From Alphaproteobacteria bacterium (GTDB taxonomy: Bacteria > Pseudomonadota > Alphaproteobacteria > GCA-2731375), in the NCBI GenBank assembly GCA_030746295.1, contig JASLMY010000265.1, positions 1 through 6,178 of the forward strand: a stretch of DNA of 6,178 bases, given 5' to 3'. Numbering within the stretch: position 1 is the first letter of the stretch; the number at the start of each line of letters is the position of its first letter. The notes below the pieces were generated by a model. It ran no database searches. It had not been told where the DNA came from and saw only the letters and a list, made by a program, of their open reading frames with translations. Made by a program: the position numbers and the translations under genes. Of this stretch, positions 6,066-6,178 are shown piece by piece.

Positions 6066-6071
6066 GGAGAG
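6066..6071 (+). promoter_or_regulatory. Ribosome binding site of the universal stress gene
   Basis: GGAGAG ends 4 nt before the ATG at 6076. It selects this start over the out-of-frame ATG at 6015, which has no ribosome binding site and sits essentially at the predicted transcription start. Confidence 0.65.
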
Positions 6072-6075
6072 CGGC

Positions 6076-6178
6076 ATGTTCAAGAGGATTCTGGCGCCCG
6101 TGGACGGCTCGGATGCCGCCGCTCGGGCACTCGATACGGCAAGCGACTTGGCGGTGAAGTGTGGGGCCGAGCTGTTGG
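6076..6178 (+). CDS. Universal stress protein, UspA family (3' end missing)
   Basis: The first 34 residues of a cytoplasmic UspA-fold protein are present before the window ends; families run to about 140-150 residues for one domain or 280-300 for two. The N-terminus MFKRILAPVDGSDAAARALD followed by ASDLAVKCGAELL is the classic first strand plus helix of the fold, with the conserved Asp (D10) and Ser (S12) near the nucleotide pocket. The ATP-binding GxxGxxxx motif near the C-terminus lies outside the window, so ATP binding cannot be judged. The gene has its own FNR-type promoter, which fits Usp proteins of other proteobacteria that are induced at low oxygen, such as the Anr-controlled Usps of Pseudomonas aeruginosa. 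It lies 170 nt after the radical SAM gene on the same strand. Confidence 0.88.
   Translation, partial: MFKRILAPVDGSDAAARALDTASDLAVKCGAELL

Noticed and set aside
6015..6178. Open frame from the ATG at 6015 running to the window edge
   Set aside because: There is no ribosome binding site, the ATG is at the predicted transcription start, and the frame conflicts with the recognisable UspA frame from 6076.

Overview
The window is GC-rich (roughly two-thirds G+C by eye), densely coded and uses GTG/ATG starts with short gene overlaps. Together with the FNR/FixK-type site near the right end and the protein families present, this suggests a proteobacterial chromosome, most likely an alphaproteobacterium. 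That placement is inference; there is no rRNA or other marker gene to confirm it. I see no mobile element, CRISPR array or tRNA.

Region 1 (1-3552, + strand) is the distal part of a peptide/nickel-type (Dpp/Opp) ABC importer operon: a permease truncated by the left edge, a second permease, and two ATPases with C-terminal Oligo_HPY-type tails. The last three genes are translationally coupled: the second permease and first ATPase overlap by 11 nt, and the two ATPases share a GTGA stop/start. The substrate-binding protein is not in the window and probably lies upstream. Region 2 (3584-4501, - strand) converges on the operon across 31 nt. It encodes a cytoplasmic NodB-fold deacetylase/amidohydrolase of the HpPgdA/PuuE type, possibly acting on a compound the transporter brings in.

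Region 3 (4502-4684) is a divergent regulatory interval. It carries a good sigma70-like promoter for the deacetylase and a 6-bp-arm inverted repeat upstream of the next gene. Region 4 (4685-5905, + strand) encodes a 406-residue PflX-like radical SAM protein with the CxxxCxxC cluster motif and a second group of four cysteines before it. Its substrate is unknown. Region 5 (5906-6178) holds a well-formed candidate class II FNR/FixK-dependent promoter: a TTGAC-N4-ATCAA site centred 41.5 bp before the predicted start, with an extended -10. It is followed by the start of a universal stress protein gene cut by the right edge.

Taken together there are two units: a peptide-like uptake system with a neighbouring amidohydrolase, and a radical SAM/Usp pair in which at least the Usp gene appears to be switched on by low oxygen. 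Most of this is ordinary chromosomal content. The parts most worth a second look are the predicted anaerobic promoter, the uncharacterised radical SAM protein and the deacetylase's true substrate.
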